Assembly (NCBI GenBank): GCA_945643635.1
Contig: CALZFC010000257.1
Location: forward strand, 1,482,501 to 1,546,500
Source of the DNA: Allodiplogaster sudhausi
Lineage: Eukaryota > Nematoda > Chromadorea > Rhabditida > Diplogasteridae
DNA length: 64,000 nt
Direction of reading: 5' to 3'
The translations under genes and the position numbers were made by a program. Positions 34,323-46,793 of this stretch are shown here, in pieces (the first letter of the stretch is position 1; every line of letters begins with the position of its first letter). The notes below the pieces were generated by a model. It did not search any database and was not told where the DNA came from. It worked only from the letters and a program-made list of their open reading frames with translations.

Positions 34323-35933
34323 GATCTGGGAGTTTGGGATTTCTTTTGCCTAGGTGTAATACGCTACACTTTTGGTGAGCGATGCTTAACTGCATGTTTT
34401 GGCAGTATTCTGATAGTCTAAGTGAAGCTTGAGAGAGTTGATGGTGAGCGGGAGAGGGTTTTTTTGGATCAAAAGAGGTGTATGTATAGCTTTAGATCAT
34501 CTGCGAAAAGAGAACATTTTACAAGAGAGAAGGGCGACAAAATATGTGGGAGATCAGAAATGAAGCAAATAAAAAGACAGAACACAGCCTTGCGGCACAC
34601 CACTCAGGACAGCTTTAGGACTAGACAAGGAGTGGTTTACACGTACTTTGAAAGACCTGTCTGTTAGAAAAGACGAAATCCATGACTGTACTGGTCTTGC
34701 TTATGCCCACCACAATGCTTGTGTCTGTCTTCGACAATGAAACCAACAAAATATGGTATACACGAAAAGTTTCTGCTGGACGAATCAAGGCGTTGGCTTC
34801 CCGCTCAGAGTATTGGATCATGGAGGACGAAGAACCCACAAGGCACACTAAATTCATCCTGAGGAGATATCAATATTTAATCCCAAGGTGAAATCAGTAT
34901 TGTGTTCTTCAGAAAGAGAGATAGCCGAAATACCGCCGCAGGAGCTGAACAAGGATAATTGACATTTAAAATCAGCCTCTTTTCTTTTTTTAGGTTAGAA
35001 AACCATGTTTTACTTTCTAATCAATTCTATATAATAATTGTAATAGAAATAAAAATGTGATTGCTTAGTATTATTCATTTCCAAAAACCCCATCACTTTT
35101 TTCTTGAAGTCACATTTTCATTAAAATAATCGCCACGAACGACCTCGGTTCATATTTTGTTCGCTAGGTTTCTTTGTAAAAGAATGCAATACAACGTTGC
35201 TTCATTTGTAAAAGGAACACACAATACAAATAATACTTAAAGCTATCAAATTTAGTGGAAAGAAACGAGGATATGTAACAATTTTGCCACAACTATCAAA
35301 AAAGAATTATCCGAAAATATTCCATAAGTCAATCATTTTGATCTCAAATTGGTGTTCTCAATCGGCAGCAAAACATTTTATAAGCAGAATACTCCATATT
35401 TTAAATAGGCTTCCAAGACAACACAAATAATGTTAATTTCACTTTCAAATGTTTCAGAATTTGAAATCTACATTCAAAGGCTTTGGGATTTAGATTCCTA
35501 TAAACACCTTTAAAGCTAGAGAAGAAAAGGGAATATTGGACAATGTCGGCTTGATCAAATAAAATTTTGTATGACCATTTGAGAAGCAGAGCAGGCTAAA
35601 ATGACGACAGAATTCGCAATTCTAATGTGCCTTGTGGTTTCCTCATCCTCCTTGATCGTGTAGTCTGAGCAGATATCGAATACATCGATAAAAGTCATCT
35701 GCGCGTTCTAATTTAATAAATACGAAATTAAGGAATAAAAGGCAGTACACGACAGTAAAATGTAAATATAAAAACGATAACCAAAATTTAAAAAAAAGGA
35801 TTTTTTGTTGTCCTCGCAGCTTCTATGAAATAAATGAAATATAGAAATAAATGGATGGGATATAGAGAAGAATCTACTCTTTTTCAGAATACGTTTTTAG
35901 CTAATTTTATAAAATATTCGTCCGGAAAACTCC

Positions 35934-36114
35934 ATCCGATGACGTCATTCCTTCGGCCACCGAAGATGTCTCGTCCACGTAGTAGAAGAGACCGATCGAC
36001 TGCGCCCAGCTTTCAAATGGAATTTCGATTTACCCCCCTTTTTAATCTCACAATTCGTCCCATAATTTTTGCACAATCCCGAAAAGAAAAGATTATAAAA
36101 AAAAAGTTAACAGA

Positions 36115-36160
<46 letters not shown>

Positions 36161-36880
36161 CAAATTTAGTATATGTGTTCATTTTTTCGAGTAACAAGTT
36201 ACTGTATGATGTATAAAAATAATTTTGTTATTATTATAAAAAAAAATTCTGAAAATTACCCAATCACAACCCGGTGTCCTAAATCGGCAGCAAAGGCAAG
36301 ACTTCATTAAAATTCAGACGACGCGAAATAATGTGCATACACAGTTGGAATGATATTTAATAAATCGACATTATTTGTCGGCCTTCAAAACGTCAAATGA
36401 AAAGCTTGGATTTAGATAGAAAAAAGAAAGTGAAAAGAAAATAGACAAATGTTGTGTTCAATTTCATGAGCAACATGCATGACTTGTTTTTATTATTTAT
36501 TCGCTATTTTCCTGACGATGAGAAAAATTATTGTCTAAGGAATGCAATAAGCCTGGTGGTTTGTTCGTCCTCCGTGATCATATAATCTGAGCTGGAATCG
36601 GTTGACTTGATTAGAGCCTCGAGGCAGTCAGTTGCCCAATATATGTCAGTCCATGCACATCAACAATATACCTAGTAGATTACATGTCGATATGTTGACG
36701 GCTTTTATCAAAATATTTGAGAATATTATGCTCTGCGAAACATTAATCGAAGAAGGTTTGAGTCCGAAGAATCCGCATTCGTCCGAGTCATCATTGGCTC
36801 TAGTCTGGAGGCCGACAAAGGCCGGGACGAAGAAAACGCCGTCCGATGACGTCACTCCTTTGGCAACCGAAGACGGACTG
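35934..36880 (+). repeat. Module B, two plus-strand copies (decayed coding exon)
   Basis: At 35934-35980 and 36806-36880 the plus strand codes TPSDDV followed by PSATEDV or PLATEDG; the second copy starts KAGTKKTPSDDVT. Two further copies lie at 38150-38300 and 59460-59560 on the minus strand. Conservation is clearer as protein than as DNA, so the module once was an exon. Confidence 0.7.
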
Positions 36881-37139
36881 CATCCAGCTAAACAAATGAA
36901 ATTTCACCAACTTTTTTTGTTCTTTTTAAATCTGATTGGTGGTTTCTGCGTCCTCCATGATGATATAGTCACAGCTGGAAACGTAGACTTTGCCTCTTAA
37001 GAGTTGTGTTGTCTGCCAGTTTCCAGTACATGTCAGACCGGGTAAAATACTATGCATATATGTATGTACATACATACGCCCGCAATTGCATTGTCGCCGA
37101 GAGCCTTCGCGCTGTTGCTTAATTGGACGGACAGAGTTG

Positions 37140-37245
37140 CATGAACATCAAGTCACCGTGGATGATCATGCTATGCAGTCCACGATAACATTTCTCTGCA
37201 GTTCAGAGACTGATCTACTGGACCGCTGTGGACGGATTGCATCAG
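37140..37245 (+). repeat. Module D, copy 1 of 3
   Basis: The plus strand codes HEHQVTVDDHAMQST then LLDRCGRIASDR. Related copies in inverse orientation lie at 38405-38525 and 58755-58870 (LLDRCGRIATDR). It is another exon-like module spread through the repeat region. Confidence 0.6.
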
Positions 37246-38020
37246 ACAGGTATTTTTTCTCGGTCAATCTCATTATTTTCTGAATACATTGACATAACGT
37301 TCATGTCTCTGCAAGATGTCTACATGAGTACTACAATTTTATTTCCTTTTTCTCATTCTTCGTTCTTCCCGACAGGAAAAAAAATTGTTTAAGATGAATT
37401 TATTTTTTATAAGCACAAACTAATCACTTCTTAACAGATGATTATAAGTTATCGATTTTTAAGCAGTAAGATTCGCTCCCAATGAATATACAAATGTAAC
37501 ATATAATTTTTTTCTTTCCTATGACAAGAGTTATTAATGAGGATGCATTTGGAAGCGTCCGAAGCCTCCATGGAATCAAGATCCTTGATGGGACCGCACA
37601 AATACATAAGAAATTGACATTTTTTTAACCATTAAAAACAAGAAATTACAAGTTCTTGTTTAAATGGCCTGGTGGTTTCTTTTTGCTCCATGAACTAGAA
37701 CGGGCGCCTCGTTCGTCAGTAGTTGTCGGGTGGTTAAAGTGCAAGTCATCATATATTTAGTTGAAAAAAATAGTCTCAATTTTTGTTTTGCTCAATTTCA
37801 TGGATGTGAGAAAAATATTCCTCTAACAAAGAAATGTAATGTGCCCGTGGTTTCTTCGTCCTCCGTGATCGTATAGTCTGAGCTGGCACCGGATGCATTG
37901 ATAAATACTCGCTAGACGTGGATTCCAATAAAAGCAACTCCATACGAAAAAAATATTATCCACAATCGTTGTTATCTTTCTTTAGAGATCACGGGCTCTG
38001 GCAGCTTCATCGGCACTGGA

Positions 38021-38067
<47 letters not shown>

Positions 38068-38149
38068 TTCTCTCTTTCTCTCCCTCTCTCTTTGTCTCAC
38101 TCTGTCTCTCTCTCTTTCAGCTTCATCGTCTCTGGATCTCTCGGCAAAG

Positions 38150-38300
38150 CTGAAGTCGAAGTCGTGATCGCTCCGGAGTCGTCTTCACTGGCCGAGTGAG
38201 TGACGTCATCGGACGGCGTCTTCTTCGTCCCGGCCTTTGACGCCCGGGACTGATGACTCGGCCTGCTTCGGGATTTCTTGGAACCGGCTGTCCTCATCGT
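38150..38300 (-). repeat. Module B copy, longest version
   Basis: After an acceptor-like CTCGCAG the minus strand reads SKKSRSRPSHQSRASKAG, then TKKTPSDDVTHSASEDDSGA. It is flanked by CT and GA tracts. It could be an exon of a neighbouring gene, but its phase does not join the Pro/His/Gln-rich gene upstream. Confidence 0.6.
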
Positions 38301-39134
38301 AGAGCGTTCTGCGAGGGAGGGGAAGAGAGAGAGAGAGAGAGAGAGAGAATGCGAGAGAGAGAACGCAAGAGAGAAAGAGAAAGGAAAAGGGCGGAGGCTT
38401 TTTCTGCCTGCAATCCGGCAACAGCGATCTATGTAGTTGCTCATTTCTTCTACTGCAGAAAAATGGCATCGTGGCCTGCTTGCATGATCCCCACGGTGAC
38501 TTGCATGTTTGTGCCACGACAGAGCCACCAGCGATCTGACCGCTCTTCCTCTCATTCATAGATATACATATATGTATACATATATATTTCCAGACCATTT
38601 TGATAGTGCATCATGGCCTTCGGCCTCAGCTTAGACTTTATGATCATGGAGGACGAAGAAACAACCAGGCCGATTTCATTTGATTAGAGAAATATTTTTC
38701 TCTCTCGTTGTCAGGAAAACAAAACGAATAGTGAATAAAACGCTTGCGTGTTTTATGTTCATGGAATCCAAACACTATTTTTCCACCTGCTTTTTCTCTT
38801 TAAATTCCAAAATTTTCATGCGTGAGATCTTTTCGAGATGTTGAAAGTATAGAGTGCTCGAACTCTCCGATATGATAGTGATTCCTTGGGAGCAGCAAAT
38901 GTTATTGATATGGAGATGCGAGAGTGATAACTTTCTTGACATTCGCAGAATGTTTGCAGCCGGATTTCTGCCGTCAGCTTAATTGTATGTGTAATCGCCA
39001 ATTGAGTATGCATACATAATGATTTTTAGGAACCTGGCCTATTTATTAGTAGATTCAGGAGCAAAACCCAGAAGCATCACTCGCTCGCGTTCCATATTAA
39101 ATTATACGATCATAGAGGAAAATGAAACTACCAG

Positions 39135-39835
39135 TCAGATTTCATTTCCTAGACAAATATTTTTTCTCATTTTGTCAGAAAAGTCATGACTTTCGGAGAG
39201 AGCAAACAAGGTTCGAACCCTTGAGAATCCATGGTTGGCATGAGGAGGCTGAAGGGGCTGCGGCTGCGGAGGGGGCGGCGGGAGGTAGTGTTGAGCGTGC
39301 ATCCACTCCATTGCACGCTGGTGCTGCTGCTGGTGATGGTGGTGGGGCATCTGCACGGGCACTGGAGAGTTCACTGGCACCGGAGGGCTGCAAGAGGGAG
39401 AGATAGAGAGAGAAAGAGAGAAAGAAAGAGAGAGGGAGATAGACAGTGCAGAGTTAGAGAGAGAGAGAGCAAACAAAAGAGTCGAGATAAAAAGGTAGAC
39501 TTAGATAACTGTCCGAATTTCAAGTAAATTCAGAGCTTCATGTTTGCTTGTAAACATATGTACATATATGTTTACATTAAACCATTATATATCCACAAAC
39601 ATAGAAAAATTATTAAGAGCGGAGTTAGTTTTCAAAAAAAGTGTAAATTGAGACTGCTCGATTAGTCTATACTGAGACAAGAGAGGCTCACCCTGAATAG
39701 CCAGGAGGGAAGGCGAGAGGTTGCATTTGCTGCGGATGCTGTTGTGGATGTTGTTGGTATTGCAGGAGATGGCCAGACATCATGGCAGGATGGTGGTGGT
39801 GCATGAGGGGAGGAGGCACTGGAAATTAGAGGGAA

Positions 39836-39913
<78 letters not shown>

Positions 39914-39988
39914 GAGAAGACAGAGAGGTAGACAGAGATAGAGAGAGAGAGTTAGACATCACAGAGAGGTAGAGGTTTCAGAAGACAG

Positions 39989-40029
<41 letters not shown>

Positions 40030-40126
40030 TAGCGAGGACAGAGAGCTCTCTCCCTCCCTAACCCGGCTGCATTTGTGGATAGCATCCAGCTGACGGCAAT
40101 GGCGGATGCGCCGGATGCTGCATCAT
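39135..40126 (-). CDS. Pro/His/Gln-rich small protein, three exons
   Basis: Exons: 40126-40063 (MMQHPAHPPLPSAGCYPQMQ), 39818-39692 (PPPLMHHHHPAMMSGHLLQY, then a QQHPQQHPQQ run and FPPGYSG) and 39387-39135 (PVPVNSPVPVQMPHHHHQQQ, YLPPPPPQPQPLQPPHANHG). Phases 1 and 2 match at both joints, and donors are GTTAGG and GTGAGC. The model gives 147 aa. Such low-complexity composition resembles prion-like or RNA-binding assembly regions, but no domain is seen and no function is assigned. The final stretch (HDFSDKMRKNICLGNEI) and the stop lie in the modular repeat, so the original end may be lost; a weak donor (AGG/GTTCGA) just before it is an alternative. Confidence 0.65.
39837..40032. repeat. (TA)n-(GA)n compound microsatellites in the small gene's first intron
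   Basis: A TA run at 39840-39870 passes directly into GA at 39871-39910, with further GA tracts up to 40028. They fill most of the intron between exons 1 and 2. Confidence 0.93.
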
Positions 40127-40998
40127 TCAGCGAACGCGGTCCCGCCGCGAAAACGAGCGGAAGCGGCGGGATACGGTACGCGATGGCAGCACGAGGGTTC
40201 ACACGGGAAAGTGGCCAGAAAGAGCTCAGTACAAGAAAAAAAAGAGTGCGCAAAGAGCAACCTAAAAAATGATCAAATTAACAATTTTTACATCTTAAAT
40301 TTGGAATATTTGGAATGAAAATGTCGCGTATTATCAATTAATTCAAACAAATTTGCATACATTTCAATTGTCAGAAGAGATAACAAAAATTTATGGAGCA
40401 ACTGATAAGGCACCCTTCGTCTATTTCATGTCAATATTTTTATGAACGTAAATTACGCAAATTGTGAACTGCAAAATCACGATTTTCACGCTTTTTTGTG
40501 CATCATAGTATGCCCGCGTTCAGAAAGAGATTAATCAGGGTTTACATGTAAGGCGGATGCAGAGAAACATTTGCATTTTTTTAATTTGTTATCAATTTCA
40601 ATTATGCTACACACAATAAGCAAACGTATTTGTAAACCATCAGAATACAATGGTCCTGCGACCGAAACGAAATTTAACTTTCGCGCCAAGCTGCGTCATT
40701 CAAACATTCAAATGCGACGGAAGGAAGGACGGAGAGCAAGTGGCTATATACAATGCAAATTGGGACCGGGTGCGTTAGGAGGGCGAACGTGAGGAGAGAG
40801 AGAGGAGGGAGAGAGAGATAGAGAGAGAGAGAAAAGAAATGTTAGAGAAAGGGGAAGACGAATGCAGAAAGCGGAAAAGGTCAAGCGGAAGGATAGAGAA
40901 GAACGAGAGGTACAGAGAAGGGGGTGGCTGAGAAGTTGCGAGAAACGGTTCGGAGAAGAAAAGAAAGACGTAGGATGATGGTAGAGATAGAAAGAGAC

Positions 40999-41031
<33 letters not shown>

Positions 41032-41993
41032 GAGGCAGTACAGAAGATAAGAGTTGCCAGACGGCAGTAAGCACACCATTAAGTGGCACGTAGCGCGCAG
41101 GAATTGCAATAAAAATAAATGAATAAGAAAAGTAGAAATAAACAGATATTTTTGGAGAAGCAAAACAATCATTGTCGAATAAAAACCCGGTCAAACCGGA
41201 AATCCTGCGAGTCGATACAGGCTAACGATCCGAAAATGCATGCACTTTACAAGTGCGATCGTGCAATCGATATAGAAGATCTAGAGGGAGAGGGTTCCAA
41301 GATTAGTAGAGAGAGAGCGAGTTACAGAGTGAGAGAGAGGCAGATACAGAGAGATAGAGCGAGATCAAGAGGAAGCGAGGAAGACTAGAACTATCTGGAT
41401 GATCAAGAAGTTACTTGTGTAGAATGAGTAACCGCAGCAAGAAGAGCAGGATAACACATACTTATAATTGGCTTAACTTACATATATACATATTTTGCAC
41501 ATATGATGCACTCCAGCGTCCGCATGTAAGAAAGTAACCCTTTTGACAACCTCTGATGATTACACAATACTTCGTCAGGGTTGATTTTTGTGGTTTAGTA
41601 GTCGATCAAAGAAACCATTGATCTACTGATGCACGTATGACACTGTAAAAAAAACAACCCTGAATATATCATTAACATTGCCCTACTTTGAATGAAAATA
41701 TATGTACATGGACACCTAAAATATGTACATAACAGAACTGTGAACAAAAACTTGAGAGATCAAATAATATAGATATCTTATGTGGCCAAAAAAAAGAAGA
41801 AAAATTGATGCATGAACTGATGCATTAAATTCGAAAAGAAAGGAAAGGAAAGGGAACAAAATGTCAGGTAGTTTTGACAGTTTTCATGTCAAGGCTGATG
41901 CCATTCGTGGGAACCAAATGTGAGTAGAGAAAGAGAGAGGCATTAGGAGAGAGAGAGGAGACAGTGAAGGTGAAAGAGAGTGAAAGAGAGATG

Positions 41994-42025
<32 letters not shown>

Positions 42026-42697
42026 AAGAGAGGTCAGATCAATTATGTCAGCAGTGTGGCCAACTTGGACCGGTGATGATGACGGCTCCTGCTGTCGCTA
42101 ATTAACATATGAACCCCCGGTTGAGCAAATGGTGAGAAGAGCAGAGTCAGAGAGATAGAGAGGGAGAGAGAGAGAGAAAGAGAGAGAAAGATAAAGAGTG
42201 AGAGGGTGAGCAGAGAAATATGAAAGACATAGATTAATGCGGCCGGAAGAATTAGTAAGAAAACTTTCAACTTCTGGACTGTGCGAATAAGTAATGAAAT
42301 GAATTAGGGAGCTAAATATGTGCGAATTGAATAAAACACGTTTCCATAAGGCTAACAATAGTGAAACAAACTAATTGAAATTCAAAAGAAAAGCAAACTC
42401 ATTAATTGAAGTAAGGAAATAGAAGGAGAATATATGTATGTATGTACATTTTTTGACCACATCCGCCGTATCCAGAGGATTGTCATGAATCTCTTCGCAT
42501 TCTCTATTTAAAACGCTACCTCACATTTCCTACCCGCTGGCGACCGTTCTCACCTCGTCAGACTGTGCTTGTCAGGGGGGGGGGGAAGAGGTGAGAAGAG
42601 AAACATATCGGGGGGGGGAGGGAGGAAAGATATGCCAGTGAAGAGACTCATCTGAATGGGAAAAGGGTCATGGAGGAGAGGGGGATGGAGTGGGCTG

Positions 42698-42741
<44 letters not shown>

Positions 42742-43825
42742 GAGAGAGAGAGAGCGAAACAGAAAAAGAGAGAGAGATAGAGAGAGAGAAAAAGAGAGAG
42801 AGCGAGATAGAGAGAAAAAGAGAGAGAGAGAGAGATAAGGAAAGCTTGCAAAACACAAGCATCTATAAATAATGGCCCGAGGGCGTGTGAAGCTAGGATA
42901 GCAGATAGAAGAGCTAGGCATGCTACCGTATCCCCAGGAGGGAGTACACCGGAAACGGAAACAGGGACTCTCAATCAACTGCTTTGACATGTCGCTGCCA
43001 GAATGTTGGTTTATGCCAGCCAGCATTACCAGCATTTGAAGCACCCGTATATCACTCTTCTGACAAAGAGATTATCCCACTTTACCGGCACAACGAAAGG
43101 CCTTTTCCGACTATTCATTTATATACTCCTTGGCGACATGGCGGGGCGAGAGAAAATCACTCAGAGTAACAATGCCACAATTTTGGTTCTCTCGCCGACT
43201 ACTCCCCTCTTTGCCCCCAAATTGTGACATCCTATATCACAATTTCGATGTGCGCTCCCATGACGCAATGTTGATCACAATTTTGGAGAAAACAAAAATT
43301 GTACGTCACAATTTTTTCCGTGCGCATGCTGGTTTTACATATTTCTATAAAAAATAAACAAGGACCACATTTAAATTTCTTTTTCTTTCTTATTCACCTT
43401 TTGCGTGGTTTATTTCAATTTCATTTATAACAGTTAACAGCAGACTCCAAACTCCTTTTTTTAAATGAAATAGCCAGGCGCGGCAGAAGGAAACGAGCTC
43501 GGCAAAGTCCTGGCAAAAGTAGCCTGAATAGAAGACTTTAGAGTGCTGAAGACTCTCAGTGCCTTAATTTATGTTTTTCACAAACCGGTAGGGCAGAGCA
43601 CCGGAAAACCGTCCCTTCTTTCACAGTCGCAGTTTTGCTGTGCGCTATTGGTCAATCATGGATGACAAACTTCATGTCAAAATATTGAAAGCGGTGTGTG
43701 GAAAGGACGTTGACTGCATATGCATCCGATAGATTCATGCCCCATGGATGTAGGGGTAGTGTATGTGCTTATAAAACAAAGTCGAAGTGTAGACAAAACG
43801 ATATTCCGTCTTCTGTGTATGACGC
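40127..43825. other. Gene-poor stretch with GA tracts
   Basis: GA-rich blocks lie at 40795-41035, 41310-41380, 41930-42045, 42130-42215 and 42695-42840. Two G homopolymers (42576-42585, 42610-42618) lie near the last. At 43140-43320 the motif CACAATTTT or its complement recurs at least five times in both orientations. No exon was recognised. Confidence 0.5.
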
Positions 43826-43831
43826 TTTATT
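43826..43831 (-). terminator. Polyadenylation signal of ShKT gene A
   Basis: AATAAA on the minus strand, about 103 nt after the stop, in the context ATCACAATAAAG. The same context follows the second ShKT gene at 46186-46191. Confidence 0.7.
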
Positions 43832-43933
43832 GTGATGAATTGCCATCGATGCATACAAATCTCGGGAAGGAGACTGCGAAGAAATGGAACATTTGTAAGA
43901 TGGACGAGGTAATGCCAGCTAGTCAGACTCCTC

Positions 43934-44832
43934 TTATTTCTTGCCGGAGCATCGTCCGCAAGTGGCCGGGCACTGCTGGGTCATGAGCTGGAAGTAGAGC
44001 GCGTTGTTGCAGAGATACGCGACATTCGGGCAGTCCGAGCGGCCAGTGCGGGGGTTCACCATGTCGACGCAGGCTGGAAATGCTAATATTGTCTAGGAAA
44101 CACATATGTATTATTACATGTTGTAACATTTTCTTATGTTGTGCTAATATCTAATGCTTAATTTTTAATAATCAATTATTGAATGATTTTTTTACGTAAG
44201 AAGGTTATAAGTGAATTTTGGCAACTAACGCGTCGCGGTCGTTCCCGTGCCCGAGCACCTTCCGCAAGTGAGCGGACACTGCTGGGTCATGAGCTGGAAG
44301 TAGAGCGCGTTGTTGCAGAGATATGCAAGTCTCGGGCAGTCGGAGACGCCCGTTCGGGGGTTCACTTGGTCGACGCAGGCTGGAAATGTACAATTAGACA
44401 TGTCATTAATTACTAACACATGTATGTATATTGCAATCATAGAAGATGAAATAGCATAGAATGTCAGTGAACTGCGACTGACTTGAAGATGGCGTCGTGG
44501 GGGCGGGCATCGTGGGGGCAACGGTACTCGGCTGGAGCTCGCCAATCGTGCAGCAGGTCGTGTCGCCAATGCAAAACTGGCCGGCCGGGCACGTGATGCC
44601 CAAGGCTGCACTGCAGGCTGAAAGAGGACAGGGGTCTGATTAGTCAGTGACATAAAGAGGTTATAAAGGTTTTGGTATCTAGCTTTTCTGGCCATTCCCT
44701 GGCTAGGCGGGCAAATGACAGGACACAAGAAAGAGACTGACGTCCCTGCCCGCCGCTGCCACTCGGACAGCCTAGGTTTTGGCCAGCGACGGAGACGGCG
44801 AGGAGGAGTACGAGGAAGGCGGAAGAGTGCAT
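43934..44832 (-). CDS. Secreted protein with two ShKT domains, gene A, intact
   Basis: Four exons: 44832-44742, 44617-44483, 44379-44230, 44073-43934; all joints are phase 1 and the product is 171 aa. Exon 1 codes a signal peptide (MHSSAFLVLLLAVSVAG). Exon 2 codes a Cys-rich segment (CPAGQFCIGDTTCC) and a short Thr/Pro linker. Exons 3 and 4 each code one ShKT domain of six cysteines, with CVD, DCP, YLCNN, QQCP and TCGRC in the usual order. ShKT domains are disulfide-rich modules named after a sea anemone potassium-channel toxin; in nematodes they are abundant in secreted proteins of gut, cuticle and gland, and a toxin role is not implied. Uniform phase-1 exons allow easy domain duplication. 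Two donors are GTCAGT. Confidence 0.93.
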
Positions 44833-44990
44833 TCTGGACTGAGGACAAGAGAAGGAGGTGCGGATTCATTGCCAGACACCTCTTATTTGTAGTCGATTGG
44901 AATATCTCCACGTCAGCTGAGCAAGCGAATGATTCGTCACTTTGAGGAAGACACTTTGCGATGTTTGGTTGCTGTGGGAGGACACCTGCC
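44833..44990 (-). promoter_or_regulatory. Promoter region of ShKT gene A, conserved with gene B
   Basis: Over about 130 bp this matches 47993-48135 upstream of gene B. Shared blocks include GAGGACAAGAGAAGGA-like sequence next to the start, ATAAGAGG followed by CTGGCAATG, GCAAGCGAAT and GATGTTTGGTTGCTGTGG. In gene B one block reads TTGATAAGAGG, a GATA-type site as used by intestinal factors in nematodes. Conservation exceeds that of the sequence further upstream. Confidence 0.55.
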
Positions 44991-45533
44991 GTTTTTTTCA
45001 TCTGCATTTCTGTCACCTCTCTCTCTGTTCTCTGTCTCTCTATTCAGTGACTGTCTCAAGATCTATGTGATCCTCTGTCAAAACTAAGCAAGGAGTGCCA
45101 ACGGATGGAAAAATAGTCTGGCTCTGCCCTTCCTACAAAATTAGCACACCATTTTCACAACGTGATGAGAGATGCCTTCACCCACCGGGCCCAGCCCCTG
45201 ATTGTGGAATAAGCTTTGAACTTTTGATGAGAGATGCAGATGTTAGAGAAAAGACAACGAAAAAAATTTAGAGCGGTTAGTGGATACACATGCGTTGTGA
45301 AATTATGTATCGGGCCCGAAATCAACACTCATCCAGTTATCGTTTGAAGCGTAATTCTATCAGATAGGAGGTTTCTAATTCTATCAGACAACCTTTAATA
45401 TTGTTCATCCCTCACCATCAGCATAATCTCTTCATTTTGATTTCTGGCAACGCTGTGAAGAGGACCTGCGTGGCAGCTGTGATTATAGGAAAAAAAGAGG
45501 CCAAGGAGTTTGATATGATGCGATGTGCGAGGG

Positions 45534-45575
45534 ACCATCTTGGAACTCAAATATTAATTTGGGTTCCAAGATGGT
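45534..45575. repeat. Inverted repeat
   Basis: ACCATCTTGGAACTCAAAT and ATT TGGGTTCCAAGATGGT form 19-bp arms with one mismatch around a four-base centre. Nearby are several ATTGTG/CACAAT motifs also seen at 43.2 kb, so both sites may belong to one small mobile family. Confidence 0.75.
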
Positions 45576-45788
45576 TGAATCTTGAACAAATGATCGAGGC
45601 ATGAGTCAAGCGGGAGGGATAAAGGGGGCGGGGCTGACTGCGCAGAAAGGTCACAATTTTTGTCCTGCCGCTTATTGTGACATGGGGTGGAACACAATTG
45701 TACCGTCCTAAGATGGGTACATTATTGTGCCATCCCTTGTCACATCGTTCTCTGGGTATACTTCTCACTCTTTCTTGAAGCCCCATTA

Positions 45789-45962
45789 CCAAATTGTAAA
45801 TAAATTGCAAGCAAATTGTAACTAAATAAATCTTAATCAAATTGTAACTAAATTGCTACCAAATTGTAACTAAATTATAACCAAATTGTAATAAATTGTA
45901 AACAAATTGTAATTAAACTGTAAATAGATTGTAACCAAATTTTAACTAAATTGTAGCCAAAT
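45789..45962. repeat. AAATTGTAAC minisatellite
   Basis: About 13 units of 10-14 bp, consensus AAATTGTAACTA or AAATTGTAACCA, with length variation. Confidence 0.9.
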
Positions 45963-46185
45963 GATTTTCAAAAAGTAGGGTATTAACCAAAATTATTTAG
46001 ACTCGGCCGAAGAAAAAATTCCCCATTCAGACAAATATGATGTGGAAAATGTTCACTGCCAAACCATACTTGGCAATAATTTTAGCTATGCATCCGACGC
46101 ATTCGTGACGTTGGGTGGTTCTGTATATGCGTATAAAAAAGTCAAAGTGTAAACCAATCAATATTCCGTATTGTGTGATTGACTC

Positions 46186-46191
46186 TTTATT
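46186..46191 (-). terminator. Polyadenylation signal of ShKT gene B
   Basis: AATAAA on the minus strand, 103 nt after the stop at 46294, in the same sequence context as for gene A. Confidence 0.65.
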
Positions 46192-46793
46192 GTGATGAAT
46201 TTCATTCGATATATACTAATCTCGGTAAGGAGACTGCGAAGAAATGGAACATTTGTAAGATGGCCGAGGTGATGCCAGCTAGTCAGACTCCTCTTATTTC
46301 TTGCCGGAGCATCGTCCGCAAGTGGCCGGGCACTGCTGGGTCATGAGCTGGAAGTAGAGCGCGTTGTTGCAGAGATACGCGACATTCGGGCAGTCCGAGC
46401 GGCCAGTTCGGGGGTTCACCATGTCGACGCAAACTGGAAAGGTCAATTTTGGAAACAAAATTGTATTAAACAACGTTACATTCTCTTTTGTAATGCTAAA
46501 ATTAATAATTAATTTTAATATTCAAGTAGTAAATTGTTTTTTTTATAAGAAAGTTATAAGTGAATTTTGGACTGACGAATCGTCGTGGTCGTTGCCGTGC
46601 CCGAGCAGCTTCCACAAGTGAGCGGACACTGCTGGGACAGGAATTGGAAGTAGACCGCTTGGTTGCAGAGAGACGCAACTTTCGGGCAGTCCGAGCTCAT
46701 GTCAACGCAGGGTAGAGAGGCTAATTTGGAAACAAATGTTATTAACTGGCGTTAAATTCGCTGCGGTAGTGCTACAATTAATAATTGATTTTT

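Larger units (their letters stand above)
33149..34680 (-). mobile_element. Non-LTR retrotransposon remnant (reverse transcriptase C-terminal part)
   Basis: The minus strand carries, in order, SWISSFLTDRSFKVRV, SGVPQGCVLS (RT block 4), a degenerate YADD block (after CKMFSF), LSIAHQKCSVLHLGKRNP, SNFSVAVLPVRNLGILIDSD, then YVLPILEFSSVVWSPYKKQL and RRTRSDLLFFYKIL. This is the order of the palm end and thumb of LINE reverse transcriptases, CR1/Jockey-like by the block spacing. Several frameshifts and stops break it. The element ends at 33149-33170 in an (AAAT)n tail, typical of a LINE 3' end. No endonuclease domain is seen, so it is 5'-truncated and dead. Confidence 0.88.
31855..39133. repeat. Modular repeat core (module A), first cluster of nine copies
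   Basis: Core of about 45 bp; forward form begins CCTGGTGGTTTCTTCG and ends TGATCATATAGTCTGAGCTG. Copies: 31855-31900 (reverse), 34801-34843 (reverse), 35629-35670, 36552-36598, 36935-36980, 37668-37700 (partial), 37843-37888 (forward), 38626-38669 and 39095-39133 (reverse). Read in the reverse direction the core codes SSDYMIMEDEETTRQ. Sequence beyond the core is shared too, for example a TTTTTTCTCATTGTCAGAAA block about 25-30 bp away and a TTCATGAA block further out. Confidence 0.88.

Noticed and set aside
39195..39240. B-box-like GGTTCGAACCC suggesting a tRNA
   Set aside because: It lies at the end of a coding exon, with no A box, no cloverleaf pairing and no T-run terminator.
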